Shown here: positions 18,243 through 29,483 of the stretch, piece by piece
Numbering within the stretch: position 1 is the stretch's first letter
Layout of the letters: every line of letters begins with the position of its first letter
Made by a program: the position numbers and the translations under genes
Notes under the pieces: generated by a model
Databases searched by the model: none
The model's input: the letters and a program-made list of their open reading frames with translations, nothing else
Told to the model about the DNA's origin: nothing
From: Dyadobacter sp. MSC1_007
GTDB lineage: Bacteria > Bacteroidota > Bacteroidia > Cytophagales > Spirosomataceae
Direction: 5' to 3'
DNA: 64,000 bases
Assembly: GCF_023667495.1 (NCBI RefSeq)
Contig: NZ_JAMOZL010000002.1
Coordinates: 558,001 to 622,000 of the forward strand

Positions 18243-18971
18243 TTATTTACTATCTCTCAATCCTTTTAAATAAGCTACTTTCATTAGGATTTCATCATCT
18301 CTTCTCCTGGTTGTAATCACGTCGCGCATTGCAGACCAATCCGTTCCCATCGCATCGCTACGTTTTTGCAATTCTTCGCGACTGAGATCCCGGCAATACA
18401 TCGGTGAGCCAGTCTGATGTTTCCATGATTGGGAGATATCGCCGACATCGAAAGCATCGAACCCCAGGTCTTGGATCAACTTAGAAACAATTTCCTTTGC
18501 TGTCGGATCGTCACCTGAAACTGGAATAGCTATACGTTCCTGATCGCCAGCGGGTTTGCCAAGGTCATTGAGACTCGACGCATATATGGCATTGAAGGCC
18601 TTCACAATGGGAAATCGCAATTCTTCCTGTACCCACAAACTGTCTATCCCGCTCCGTTCCAATGTCGGCAATACGCCATCGCGCAGCATCGGGTAATAAT
18701 TGCCTGTGTCGATTACGACCACTTCGCGCGGCAACTTATTGAACAGATTTTTTGGGAGGTCAGGAATGTTTTTCTGAGGGATCGAAACGATGATCACCTG
18801 GTTTTTCATGGCGTCTTCCACGGTGACCGCCTTTGCCCCGATCCCCTCAGCGAATTCTTGAATGGAAGCCGGGCCGCGGGAGTTGGCGATTGAAATGTTG
18901 TGACCAAGCGCGACGAGTTTGGATGCCAGGCATGTTCCCAATTCCCCTGACCCGATGATTCCTATATTCAT
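18243..18971 (-). CDS. NAD(P)-binding oxidoreductase, F420-dependent NADP reductase-like
   Basis: A 242-residue Rossmann protein with the dinucleotide motif GIIGSGELG at residues 4-12 and the NSRGP segment that in this group contacts NADP phosphate. It matches the NADPH:F420 oxidoreductase-like / NADP_oxidored family, common in bacteria that do not make F420, so the true substrate is unknown. It is the last gene of the minus-strand operon, 30 bp after an SRPBCC gene. Cytoplasmic. Confidence 0.85.
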   Translation of the reverse strand: MNIGIIGSGELGTCLASKLVALGHNISIANSRGPASIQEFAEGIGAKAVTVEDAMKNQVIIVSIPQKNIPDLPKNLFNKLPREVVVIDTGNYYPMLRDGVLPTLERSGIDSLWVQEELRFPIVKAFNAIYASSLNDLGKPAGDQERIAIPVSGDDPTAKEIVSKLIQDLGFDAFDVGDISQSWKHQTGSPMYCRDLSREELQKRSDAMGTDWSAMRDVITTRRRDDEILMKVAYLKGLRDSK

Positions 18972-19001
18972 TTACGGTTTGAGTTTGAGTTAAAGAAGCA
19001 A

Positions 19002-19451
19002 TTATTCAACTTCCGGATTGGGCTGGCCTTTCCCGGTTGTGATCACGCCGCGCAGACTTTCCTTAATGTAAAAAGACCATGCATCGTGACAGATGTTGTA
19101 GCATTCGAATTCGGGGACCAGGCCTCTGTGGGTAAACTGAATATGCGTTTGGTTGTCCTTCCCGGATATCTCAAATTCGATCTTCGTGCCATTCCATTCC
19201 GTTTGGTCTTCGGTAAAATTGAAATAGTTGTCGAGTACCAGCCAGACCACTTTTTTGTCTGGGATCATCTCGACTATTCGCATGGTGCATTTGTGAAGCT
19301 CTTTTCGCTGATAGGTGAATTCGTCATTCAGCTTTGCTGTGCCGCCGTCAATTCTTTCTGACCACCATCCGCGAACGTTATTAATGGCGTCGAAGGCTTC
19401 TTTTGGGGATTGATTTACATCGATGGACGTGGTGAAATCGTTTGCTTTCAT
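19002..19451 (-). CDS. SRPBCC (AHSA1-like) domain protein
   Basis: The 149-residue protein has the START/AHA1 ligand-binding fold: FTTSIDVNQSPKEAFDAINNV at the start, WWSERIDGG, and a C-terminal helix with the W of HDAWSFYIKESLRG. Such proteins bind hydrophobic small molecules in a central cavity. It lies 81 bp after the ArsR gene and is the second SRPBCC gene of the operon. The ligand is unknown. Confidence 0.88.
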   Translation of the reverse strand: MKANDFTTSIDVNQSPKEAFDAINNVRGWWSERIDGGTAKLNDEFTYQRKELHKCTMRIVEMIPDKKVVWLVLDNYFNFTEDQTEWNGTKIEFEISGKDNQTHIQFTHRGLVPEFECYNICHDAWSFYIKESLRGVITTGKGQPNPEVE

Positions 19452-19532
19452 TTGTGATCTGTTGATAAATGGTTAATAGTTTGTCAATGTAAGGCCCTGA
19501 ACTCGTGTTTTTGAGTGCTAACCTTCTCGATA

Positions 19533-19856
19533 TCAATTGGACTGGTGGTTGTTTAATAAGGTTTCCAGCTTTTTCAGTTTCGATAGCCAGAACTGGTCGA
19601 AGTAAGAAATCCAGTCTTTTATTTCATTAAATCCTTCCTGTTTCAATGTGCAATACCGTTCGCGGCCCACATCTTCGATGGAGATAAAACCTGCATTATG
19701 CAGGATTTTGACATGCTTGGAAACAGCCGGACGGCTCATATCGAAGTTGTCGGCCAAGCCGTTGATCGTCATTTTGTCCTCAGAGAGCAGCATGAGCATT
19801 TTCCTTCTACTCGGGTCGCCGATCACCTGGAATGCGTCAAGCGTTGGTTGTGTCAT
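19533..19856 (-). CDS. ArsR-family transcriptional repressor
   Basis: The 107-residue winged-helix protein contains LDAFQVIGDPSRRKMLMLLSE, then the recognition helix region MSRPAVSKHVKILHNAGFI and the wing. There is no metal-binding CxC box in helix 3, so it belongs to the non-metal ArsR group that pairs with SRPBCC proteins. Its start overlaps the upstream SRPBCC gene by 20 bp. It most likely represses this operon through the two operators at 20295-20338. Confidence 0.92.
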   Translation of the reverse strand: MTQPTLDAFQVIGDPSRRKMLMLLSEDKMTINGLADNFDMSRPAVSKHVKILHNAGFISIEDVGRERYCTLKQEGFNEIKDWISYFDQFWLSKLKKLETLLNNHQSN

Positions 19857-20289
19857 TTTTTTTAGCGTTTAAATGATCCGCTATCTTTTGCAGGTTTTTA
19901 AGCCAGCCGTCGGTCAGGCCGTGGTAGAAATTCAGGTTCTCTTCTCTGTGGAAGCCACTGTGTTCCAGCAAAAGGTCTGTCCCCTTGTCTGTTTGCTGCA
20001 ATTGCCATACAACCACGGAATCGAGCGTGATCTCACCATCTCCGGGCCCGCTCTTCCAGGAATAGGAAAGTTTTTTAGGCGGATCGATCTCCAATACTTT
20101 GCAATAAAAGATGCCGTCGAAATTCAGGCTAGGGATAGGGTTTATCCTGAACTGAAAGTCGTGCCCTATAACAGGCTGGAAGTCATTTTTCATAAGCCAC
20201 AAAACCATTAGCTCGGGCTTGGTAAGATAATCCCAGACCATCGCCGGTGGATGGGGGAAGAAGAATTGATGTTTGATCGTTCTGGTCAT
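19837..20289 (-). CDS. SRPBCC (AHSA1-like) domain protein, first gene of the ArsR operon
   Basis: A 150-residue protein with the AHA1-type pattern: IKHQFFFPHPPAMVWDYLT at the start, LVLWLMKNDFQP, a beta-sheet, and LTDGWLKNLQKIADHL as the C-terminal helix. In most genomes the ArsR gene precedes its SRPBCC partner; here the order is reversed, with the regulator overlapping this gene's end. It may sense or modify a small hydrophobic ligand linked to the repressor, but this is inference. Confidence 0.88.
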   Translation of the reverse strand: MTRTIKHQFFFPHPPAMVWDYLTKPELMVLWLMKNDFQPVIGHDFQFRINPIPSLNFDGIFYCKVLEIDPPKKLSYSWKSGPGDGEITLDSVVVWQLQQTDKGTDLLLEHSGFHREENLNFYHGLTDGWLKNLQKIADHLNAKKNDTTNA

Positions 20290-20294
20290 AATGG

Positions 20295-20310
20295 GTAACT
20301 TTTGAGTTAC
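20295..20310. promoter_or_regulatory. Operator 1 of the ArsR operon
   Basis: GTAACTTTTGAGTTAC is a perfect 6-bp inverted repeat with a 4-base spacer. It lies directly downstream of the -7 element and 6 bases before the first start codon of the minus-strand operon, so a bound repressor would cover the transcription start. Confidence 0.75.
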
Positions 20311-20311
20311 G

Positions 20312-20343
20312 CAAATTTATAGGTAACTTTTGAGTTACGCAAA
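20312..20343 (-). promoter_or_regulatory. Promoter of the ArsR/SRPBCC operon
   Basis: Minus strand: TTTG (20343-20340), exactly 20 bp, then TAAATTTG (20319-20312), a perfect match to the Bacteroidota -33/-7 consensus. The leader before the ATG at 20289 would be only about 15-20 bases. Confidence 0.8.
20323..20338. promoter_or_regulatory. Operator 2 of the ArsR operon
   Basis: A second exact copy of GTAACTTTTGAGTTAC, 28 bp from the first centre to centre, part of a 25-bp direct repeat (20294-20318, 20322-20346). It fills the 20-bp spacer between the -33 and -7 elements. Confidence 0.75.
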
Positions 20344-20393
20344 TTTTTTTTGAAAAAATGTCGGATATGGTCGGAAGTTGTTGCTAAAAAAAC

Positions 20394-20424
20394 TTGTGTG
20401 CCTGAAAAGGTAATATTATCTTTG
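20394..20424 (+). promoter_or_regulatory. Promoter of the MarR-rph operon
   Basis: TTG at 20394-20396, 20 bp, then TATCTTTG at 20417-20424. Just downstream AAGATATT occurs twice (20430-20437, 20446-20453), ending at the MarR start codon; this could be the MarR site. Confidence 0.7.
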
Positions 20425-20453
20425 TAACTAAGATATTTATCAAATAAGATATT

Positions 20454-23560
<3,107 letters not shown>

Positions 23561-23563
<3 letters not shown>

Positions 23564-23591
23564 GGTCTGGCCCTTGTGAAGCCAGACCTCA
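23561..23591. terminator. Hairpin between convergent genes
   Basis: An 11-bp perfect stem (TGAGGTCTGGC, 23561-23571, with 23581-23591) with a 9-base loop begins at the rph-like stop codon. No T run follows on either strand, so termination is likely but not certain. Confidence 0.5.
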
Positions 23592-23618
23592 ATGGTCATT
23601 GAAAAAAATCCGATTAAC

Positions 23619-24395
23619 TTATTGCTGTGCCGCAGGCTCGCTGTAAAAAAAGTCGTCCATGATCACCAAATCGTCGCTGCCGTTGTAGGTGTATTGCGCT
23701 GAAATTCCGGCTGATCCTGTGGTGATGATAACTCTTGTTACCTGATTATCAGGGAAAACAACGCCCAGGAATGAGAACCCATTCGCGTCAGATTTTGCTG
23801 GTACATTGAATTTGCCGAGGCTTTTATCCCCTTCAAAAAATTCGATGCTGGAAACATTCGCGCGGTCGACATCGGAGAACACTGCTCCAAAGCCCCTCAC
23901 AAAAGCAGCATTGGAAGTGCCGGGAATCTTGAAAACAATGTCCATCTTATTGCTTCCAATGGCCGCAAATGTACGTGCCGGGCTGAACGACTTGAATTGC
24001 TCACTGTTGCCTGGGACCGCATCGCTGAAATCTTTATTGCTCACCCGGAAACCTTTACCCGGCGTGGTGAACACTACGCCACGCTTTCTGCCTACCGCCA
24101 CGGCGGGGTCGGTGCTGTTGAAGAAGTCGCCTGGAAAAGTGTCTGTATTGGTCTGATTATCAGGTACGGCATCCCAGTTGATCTCCCTGCGGCCTGTTGC
24201 GTTCACGGTGGTATTGAGCGGATTGCCCAGCAAAGTCCTGAATGCATCGATTTTCGCATTGATATCGCCACTGCCTTTGATCTCAGTAACGTTAATGGTC
24301 GGTGTCGGCGTGTCGCCATCTTTCTCGGAATCGCAGGCGCTCATTAATGCAATGCAGGCGAAAAGTGCGGTGATTTTTACAAGATTCGTTTTCAT
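23619..24395 (-). CDS. Secreted lipoprotein of unknown function
   Basis: The 258-residue protein has a lipoprotein signal with lipobox LMSAC (Cys21), then an acidic, threonine-rich linker (DSEKDGDTPTPT). A recognisable family core follows: FRTLLGNPLNTT, GRREINWDAVPDN and FPGDFFNSTDPA, then GFGAVFSDVD and a beta-sandwich tail. Proteins with this core occur widely in bacteria as secreted, uncharacterised proteins. It is monocistronic, facing the rph-like gene. Confidence 0.75.
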   Translation of the reverse strand: MKTNLVKITALFACIALMSACDSEKDGDTPTPTINVTEIKGSGDINAKIDAFRTLLGNPLNTTVNATGRREINWDAVPDNQTNTDTFPGDFFNSTDPAVAVGRKRGVVFTTPGKGFRVSNKDFSDAVPGNSEQFKSFSPARTFAAIGSNKMDIVFKIPGTSNAAFVRGFGAVFSDVDRANVSSIEFFEGDKSLGKFNVPAKSDANGFSFLGVVFPDNQVTRVIITTGSAGISAQYTYNGSDDLVIMDDFFYSEPAAQQ

Positions 24396-24445
24396 GGATA
24401 GTCTGATTAATTGATTTGGATATGGATATGAAGTTGATAATGCAT

Positions 24446-25456
24446 TTAATTCATGCAGAGCGAGACTTGTGCTGCGGGAACAGGGCTCTGGATTTTAAGG
24501 AACAGGTTGATCCCCAGTGGTTCCTGCTCAACGGAAATGTGCTCGGGTTGCACGCCGGCTTGTAACGTCAGGTCGATCAATGTCTCGGGGCTGCGGTGGA
24601 TCAGGAACCACTCGCCAAAAAGCTCCATGTATCCGCGGCTCGGGTTATCCTGCGAAAAATTGCCGATCAATATCTCGCCGCCCGGTTTCAGAAAAGTAAG
24701 GAGGCGTTTCAGCGCCATAATGAACAGGCGGTCCTCAAAATAATCGAACAAGCCCGCCGACCAGATCACATCGTACTTTTCGGCAGTTGAAAAGCGAAGA
24801 ATGTTTTTCTGATGAAAATTGATCTGCTCTGCATACGGACTGCATAGGTCAGTAGCAAATGCAATGGCATTGGCATCGATATCGACGCAGGTAGTAACCA
24901 GTTTATCAGGATCGATCTTCGTGTAAAGCTCATAAAGATCGCGGGCGGGGCCACTGGCGACATTAAGGAGGTGAAGCGGCGCTTTTCTCGTATCTAGTTT
25001 GCCCAGTAGTTGTTGCTTGAAGAAATCCTTCCGGTTGCGAACAGCATCCGTTGCTGCATGATAATGAAAGTACTGGTCCCACTTTTCATAGTTTTCATGG
25101 CCAAATGTGTGGTAGGTGTAGATCATGTCGATCAGCCTGAAATCACCTGCATATCCCAACGGTTTTCTATATACGTAACCATGAATACTGTTGGCAAGAA
25201 AATCGTCGTGAAAGATGCTTTGCAGGTAAGCAAGTTCGGTCTCTGCAAGCTGGCCCGACTGTTTCATGCGGTAGAGCTGCGCCATGAGCAAATCCAGCAG
25301 CGCATATTCATTTTCTTCCGGCCCGCCGGCATCAACCATATTGCGGAGTAAGCGTACAGAATCGGATGACGGGGCCTGAAAAGTGCGTGCAGGTGCGGTC
25401 AGGACAAGAGTATCCTGGTCTGCGTCCCGGAGAGACGCGAAGTCATGATTTTTCAT
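24446..25456 (-). CDS. Class I SAM-dependent methyltransferase, PhcB-like
   Basis: The 336-residue protein has a helical N-terminal part (about 30-160, including PLGYAGDFRLIDMIY) and a Rossmann methyltransferase domain: motif I LNVASGPARDL, an acidic VDID at the end of strand 2, and IWSAGLFDYFEDR. The YAGD...MIY signature and layout resemble proteins annotated as 3-hydroxypalmitate methyl ester (quorum signal) synthases of the PhcB type, but the family is broad, so the substrate is unknown. Cytoplasmic and apparently monocistronic. Confidence 0.72.
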   Translation of the reverse strand: MKNHDFASLRDADQDTLVLTAPARTFQAPSSDSVRLLRNMVDAGGPEENEYALLDLLMAQLYRMKQSGQLAETELAYLQSIFHDDFLANSIHGYVYRKPLGYAGDFRLIDMIYTYHTFGHENYEKWDQYFHYHAATDAVRNRKDFFKQQLLGKLDTRKAPLHLLNVASGPARDLYELYTKIDPDKLVTTCVDIDANAIAFATDLCSPYAEQINFHQKNILRFSTAEKYDVIWSAGLFDYFEDRLFIMALKRLLTFLKPGGEILIGNFSQDNPSRGYMELFGEWFLIHRSPETLIDLTLQAGVQPEHISVEQEPLGINLFLKIQSPVPAAQVSLCMN

Positions 25457-25546
25457 ATTTCTGATTTTTTTGGCGTGAAGTTTCTGTTTCTTCTAATTAT
25501 TATTTGCGTTGAATATCCAATGCGTTTGACTTGCATTTGATATTGA

Positions 25547-25575
25547 CAAAGGTACAGTGCCCAATAGGTGTCAAA
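25547..25575 (-). promoter_or_regulatory. Candidate promoter of the methyltransferase gene
   Basis: Minus strand: TTTG (25575-25572), 17 bp, then TACCTTTG (25554-25547), an exact -7 match. The spacer is shorter than the usual 19-21 bp. The leader before the ATG at 25456 would be about 85 bases. Confidence 0.4.
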
Positions 25576-25645
25576 TGGTAAGGGTTCGTAAAAAAGTATA
25601 AAAAAATATAAAAATAGGATAGGGGTTAAAGTGGTTGTACTCGTT

Positions 25646-25710
25646 GGGAGGGAGAACGGGACAAGGGACGAAGGGATGAAGGAGAAGGGATTAAGGGAGG
25701 AGGGACGAGG
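25646..25710 (+). repeat. G-rich purine tract with G-quadruplex potential
   Basis: Eight GGG triplets separated mostly by 1-5 bases, built from variations on AAGGGA, lie on the plus strand. The pattern meets the usual G3N1-7 rule for a quadruplex. It ends about 90 bp before the gene at 25800. Confidence 0.6.
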
Positions 25711-25799
25711 TTCGTAAATTGTAACTTCATACAACCTTTTCGGTCGGGGAGTGCCTCTTTGGTATAAAAGTCATTCCCTAACGAAGTCTAATTTCTGCT

Positions 25800-27047
25800 A
25801 TGAGATTATTGCTATTCATTCTCCTCTTACTCGCTGGCCCGCTTGTGCATGCGCAGGATTCGCTCGCGGTCTCATTTACCGAAGAGCAGGATTCGCTGCC
25901 GAAGCAGCGCTTCGTCGATCGCTACGAGAATGTGTTCATGACCAAAGTGCCGACCCGCCATATGTTTAAATTAGGTTTGACATTCCTACCTGATTACATG
26001 GTTAGCGTGGAAAAAAGTGTTCATGAAAATACACAATACGACCTCGGATATGAGTTCAAAATGTTGCCTTCGTGGTCGGTGGGTGCCGAACTGGGCGCCA
26101 ATGGCGGCTGGGCTACCGAAGGGCGCTTAACCGGCATGCTAACGGCGAAGCTTTACAGCAGGTGGTATTATGATATGCGCCGAAGAATCAGCGAAGGTAA
26201 GAGTGTCAATAACTTTACAGGCAATTTTGTGGCAGTAGTTGCAGAAAGACTATGGGGGACGGAAAATGTGGATTATCGTGTAAACAAAATAGGACTGGAG
26301 TTTGGGCTGCAAAGGCGGTTTTTTACCCAAAGCAGGCTGGAATTGGGTATAGGCGTGTTCTATCAGGACTATAATCGCAGCGAGAGCCCATACTGGATGG
26401 TTTACGACGTCAGTAAGTCCTCGCGGTTCGCCATTGCCTCCCGGACAAGCATGGGACTGGCTTTTGGCGATTGGAAGCGGAATAAAAACCAGGCATTCTG
26501 CGAGGTTTTACATTGCGACGATTTTGTGCAGGAACAGTGGAAGCTATTATGGCCAAGGCTTCATCTTTCACAAAGCTATTCGAATGGGACGGTCGGGCTG
26601 TCCTACGAACGAAAGATCAAAAGCAGCCCGTTCTCGGTCAACACACACGTTACTGCAGACTTTATGAGGGTATCCACCAGAAACTTGCCCATACCGTCGG
26701 AGGAGAAGCGGGTAGGTTACGATCTGCAATTTCAATCGTCTATCCAACTGCGTTATTACGTGAACCAACGCAGGGCGATCCGGCGTGGGACAGGTGGAAA
26801 CAATCTGGCTGGGCTATACGTGGGCCCGTACATGGATCATCTTTTTTACCACCGCGAAAACATTTTTGAAGAACAAACAAGCAAAAAACATCTTGGCCTG
26901 GGAGCAGGGGCAGGTTTCCAGCAAACCATGTTCAAGAAGGCCTATGTCGATTTATCCTTCAACATGAGCCATAATCTCCTGAAAGTGACCGAAGATTCGA
27001 AGCGCTATCTGGGAACTATCAGAATGGGCTTTGGATTGATTTTTTGA
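25800..27047 (+). CDS. Outer-membrane beta-barrel protein, unknown function
   Basis: The 415-residue protein has a signal peptide ending LVHAQ and a long run of amphipathic strands (FKLGLTFLPDYMVSVEKS..., GLYVGPYMDHLFY, LGTIRMGFGLIF) ending in Phe, the usual outer-membrane insertion signal. About 12-16 strands seem likely by eye. No named family is recognised. It abuts the EEP phosphatase gene tail to tail without a gap. Confidence 0.72.
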   Translation: MRLLLFILLLLAGPLVHAQDSLAVSFTEEQDSLPKQRFVDRYENVFMTKVPTRHMFKLGLTFLPDYMVSVEKSVHENTQYDLGYEFKMLPSWSVGAELGANGGWATEGRLTGMLTAKLYSRWYYDMRRRISEGKSVNNFTGNFVAVVAERLWGTENVDYRVNKIGLEFGLQRRFFTQSRLELGIGVFYQDYNRSESPYWMVYDVSKSSRFAIASRTSMGLAFGDWKRNKNQAFCEVLHCDDFVQEQWKLLWPRLHLSQSYSNGTVGLSYERKIKSSPFSVNTHVTADFMRVSTRNLPIPSEEKRVGYDLQFQSSIQLRYYVNQRRAIRRGTGGNNLAGLYVGPYMDHLFYHRENIFEEQTSKKHLGLGAGAGFQQTMFKKAYVDLSFNMSHNLLKVTEDSKRYLGTIRMGFGLIF

Positions 27048-28124
27048 TCAGGCAGGCACCTCTTTATTCAGCTTTTCTTCCGCCAGTTCAATGTCGTCTT
27101 TGTCGGCCTGTGGTTCTTCTTGCTGTGTTTTGGCACGTTGTTCGTATTGCAGACTGATCAGGATCGGGAAGTGATCGGACGAAAAGTTTTCCAGCCGGGA
27201 TAGTTTCACCAATTTAAAATCTGTTGAGCAGAAAACGTGATCAAGCGGGAAGCGCAGGAAGGGCATTTTAGCGTGGAATGTGTTGTAAAAGCCCCTGCCA
27301 ATGCGAGGGTCGAGCATTCCGCTGATTTTTGTGAAAAGTTCAGTGGTATATGACCAGGCCACATCGTTGAGGTCTCCCACGACAATGGACGGACTGCCAC
27401 TTTCCTTTACCTCTTTCGCCACCATCAGCAGTTCCTTATCCCGTTCGGTTGAATGGTCGTTCTCGCCCGGCACAGGAGGGGTAGGGTGCACGCAATACAG
27501 GTCAATGAGCTCGCCTGAATGCAATTTGACTTTGGTTTTTATAGAAGGAATCTCAGCATCGACTAAAAACCTGGTCTGAGGATCGACCAGTTCGAGCCGC
27601 GAGTAGAGCAGCATGCCGTAAGTATTTTCCTGCGGCACGGTCACATGGTAAGGGTATTTTTCTTTGAGTACTTTGGTATTATCATACCAAAATTGATCCG
27701 TTTCCAACAGCAGGACGACGTCCGGGTCATTTTTGTCAAGCATTTTCAGGCATCCGGCTACATTGCGGTTATCCTGAAACACATTGGAGGAAACGATCGT
27801 GATCTGATTATCCTCGTTTTTAGTTTCTGCTTTGAGGACCGTCTTCGCGGCAAATGTCGTGAAAGGATAAATCTGGTAAATCAGGTAACATGCATTCACG
27901 GCCAAAATTGACAAAAAAACGATGTCATAGGCTTGGGAGGAAGCAAAAAAGAATCCGTAAGCGGCAATGATGATCAGGTTCAAAGACAGCTTCTGAAGTC
28001 GTGGGTATTCAAAGACCCGAAAGGCCCAATAATCGTTTCTAATGAGGGGTATCAGCGAAAAAATAACGATTATCGCACCGCTTACTTGCAGCGCAATGTT
28101 AAATGAATGCATATCAATATCCAT
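27048..28124 (-). CDS. Membrane-anchored endonuclease/exonuclease/phosphatase (EEP) family protein
   Basis: The 358-residue protein begins with about three membrane segments (roughly 10-28, 45-62 and 66-86), then the EEP hydrolase domain. Active-site residues are visible: SSNVFQDN (Asn), LLLETD (catalytic Glu), VVGDLND (Asp/Asn) and SSDHFPI (Asp/His). The domain should face the periplasm. Substrates could be phospholipids, nucleic acid or phosphosugars; similar membrane EEP proteins are uncharacterised. The C-terminal 35 residues are charged and disordered. Two bases separate it from the GNAT gene upstream. Confidence 0.85.
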   Translation of the reverse strand: MDIDMHSFNIALQVSGAIIVIFSLIPLIRNDYWAFRVFEYPRLQKLSLNLIIIAAYGFFFASSQAYDIVFLSILAVNACYLIYQIYPFTTFAAKTVLKAETKNEDNQITIVSSNVFQDNRNVAGCLKMLDKNDPDVVLLLETDQFWYDNTKVLKEKYPYHVTVPQENTYGMLLYSRLELVDPQTRFLVDAEIPSIKTKVKLHSGELIDLYCVHPTPPVPGENDHSTERDKELLMVAKEVKESGSPSIVVGDLNDVAWSYTTELFTKISGMLDPRIGRGFYNTFHAKMPFLRFPLDHVFCSTDFKLVKLSRLENFSSDHFPILISLQYEQRAKTQQEEPQADKDDIELAEEKLNKEVPA

Positions 28125-28126
28125 AT

Positions 28127-28642
28127 TTAGGATAAAAAAGGTCGGTGCTGTTTCGCAAATATATTCGTTTCGGGAAGCAAAACCATATCGTAGCGGTCGA
28201 GGCCCTGCGCATAAAAGTCCAGCGTAATTTTGGAGACCGTAAACCCCGATCTCTCAAAAAAGGGATAACTCAGCTGCGTAGTATCCAGCAATACCCGGGC
28301 GCCGGGGCGAAACTCCTGTATTTTTTCAAGGCGGAATGTCAACAGCTTTTCGCCGATACCCTGCTTGTGATAATCCCTCGCCACCATGCCCCACACAAGC
28401 ATTGCATCCTCATTATCCACGGGCAGATAAAATCCGGCACAAGCAACGGCCCGGTTATCTTTTTCTACAACATAATAATATACACCGTCGCTATTATCGC
28501 CTGTTTGGGTAGTCAAGGACAAATCATGAAGTAATTTTTCAAACTCTTCTTTTTCGTGATAAGCAAAGAAATCCGGGCAGTTGCTGTCGAAGGCTGCAAT
28601 GCAATGGGAATAGTCAGTATGACGATATGGGCGGATGACCAT
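28127..28642 (-). CDS. GNAT-family N-acetyltransferase
   Basis: A 171-residue acetyltransferase: MVIRPYRHTDYSHC at the start, VACAGFYL in strand 4, and the acetyl-CoA loop GMVARDYHKQGIGEKLL (Q/RxxGxG). The substrate is unknown. It forms a two-gene operon with the EEP phosphatase gene, which starts 3 bp after its stop. Confidence 0.88.
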   Translation of the reverse strand: MVIRPYRHTDYSHCIAAFDSNCPDFFAYHEKEEFEKLLHDLSLTTQTGDNSDGVYYYVVEKDNRAVACAGFYLPVDNEDAMLVWGMVARDYHKQGIGEKLLTFRLEKIQEFRPGARVLLDTTQLSYPFFERSGFTVSKITLDFYAQGLDRYDMVLLPETNIFAKQHRPFLS

Positions 28643-28761
28643 GTTTTGTAAGTTTTTAGCTGAATTTGATAGTGTATCAATCTAAACGCGGTATGCCAGG
28701 CGTAGATTGGTTGTGTTGGTCGATCACACATTATACACTTAATTTTCAATATAATTTAACT

Positions 28762-29313
28762 ATGAAAACACTAACACTTTGTTTCGTAATGGTGGCCGTT
28801 CTTTTTGGTCAGCAAACATTTGCACAAGAAAAAACGGTGATGGTTGGCGGCGCTGCCATGTATCCATCGAAGAATATCATTGAGAATGCAGTCAATTCCA
28901 AAGACCACACTACGCTCGTAGCAGCAGTAAAAGCAGCCGGTTTGGTCGAAACATTGTCCGGCCCCGACCCTTTCACCGTCTTCGCGCCGACCAACAAAGC
29001 CTTTGATAAATTGCCGAAAGGAACGGTTGAAACGCTCGTAAAATCTGAAAACAAAGCTACTTTGACCGGTATCCTGACTTACCACGTTGTTTCTGGTAAA
29101 ATGAGTGCCGAAGACCTGATGAAGGCCATTAAGGACGGCGGAGGAAAGGCAACCCTGACCACGGTTGCGGGTGGAACGCTCTCGGCTATGCAAAAAGGCA
29201 AGAAAATCGTCCTGACCGACGCCAAAGGCAATACGGCAATGGTCACAATTGCAGACGTTTTTCAATCGAATGGAGTCATTCACGTCATCGACACGGTGCT
29301 GATGCCCAACTAA
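28762..29313 (+). CDS. Secreted fasciclin-domain protein
   Basis: The 183-residue protein starts at ATG 28762 with a signal peptide ending QTFAQ; an in-frame ATG 96 bp upstream would precede this and is rejected. A single FAS1 domain covers the rest: IIENAVNSKDHTTLVAAVKAAGLVETL, PFTVFAPTNKAFDKLP (H1 motif), LTYHVVSGKM and NGVIHVIDTVLMP (H2 motif). FAS1 proteins mediate adhesion or act in the matrix. It is a single-gene unit closed by a strong terminator. Confidence 0.92.
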   Translation: MKTLTLCFVMVAVLFGQQTFAQEKTVMVGGAAMYPSKNIIENAVNSKDHTTLVAAVKAAGLVETLSGPDPFTVFAPTNKAFDKLPKGTVETLVKSENKATLTGILTYHVVSGKMSAEDLMKAIKDGGGKATLTTVAGGTLSAMQKGKKIVLTDAKGNTAMVTIADVFQSNGVIHVIDTVLMPN

Positions 29314-29325
29314 CAAACCACATGA

Positions 29326-29361
29326 CAACGGGCCCCGCATATACGGGGCCCGTTGCTTTTT
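29326..29361 (+). terminator. Rho-independent terminator of the fasciclin gene
   Basis: A 12-bp perfect GC-rich stem (29326-29337 with 29344-29355, CAACGGGCCCCG) with a 6-base loop is followed by CTTTTT. Confidence 0.95.
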
Positions 29362-29483
29362 AGTGACCTTTCCAGGAATTCGGAGCGGTTGAAATCAACT
29401 TGAACAAAACTTGCCACGGGTTTGAACAGGCCTTAACAGCTTCAAAACGCATTTTTGCCCTAAAATAAAAAAGCAAAAATGCT

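Larger units (their letters stand above)
25457..25799. other. Intergenic region with promoter and G-rich tract
   Basis: No credible gene; the 93-codon minus-strand frame here is compositionally biased. The left part carries the probable methyltransferase promoter. The right part (25646-25710) is almost pure purine with eight GGG runs on the plus strand, just upstream of the outer-membrane protein gene at 25800. Confidence 0.6.

Noticed and set aside
25453..25734. 93-codon minus-strand frame
   Set aside because: It is read through the G-rich purine tract, giving Pro/Ser/Leu-biased sequence; not a credible protein.
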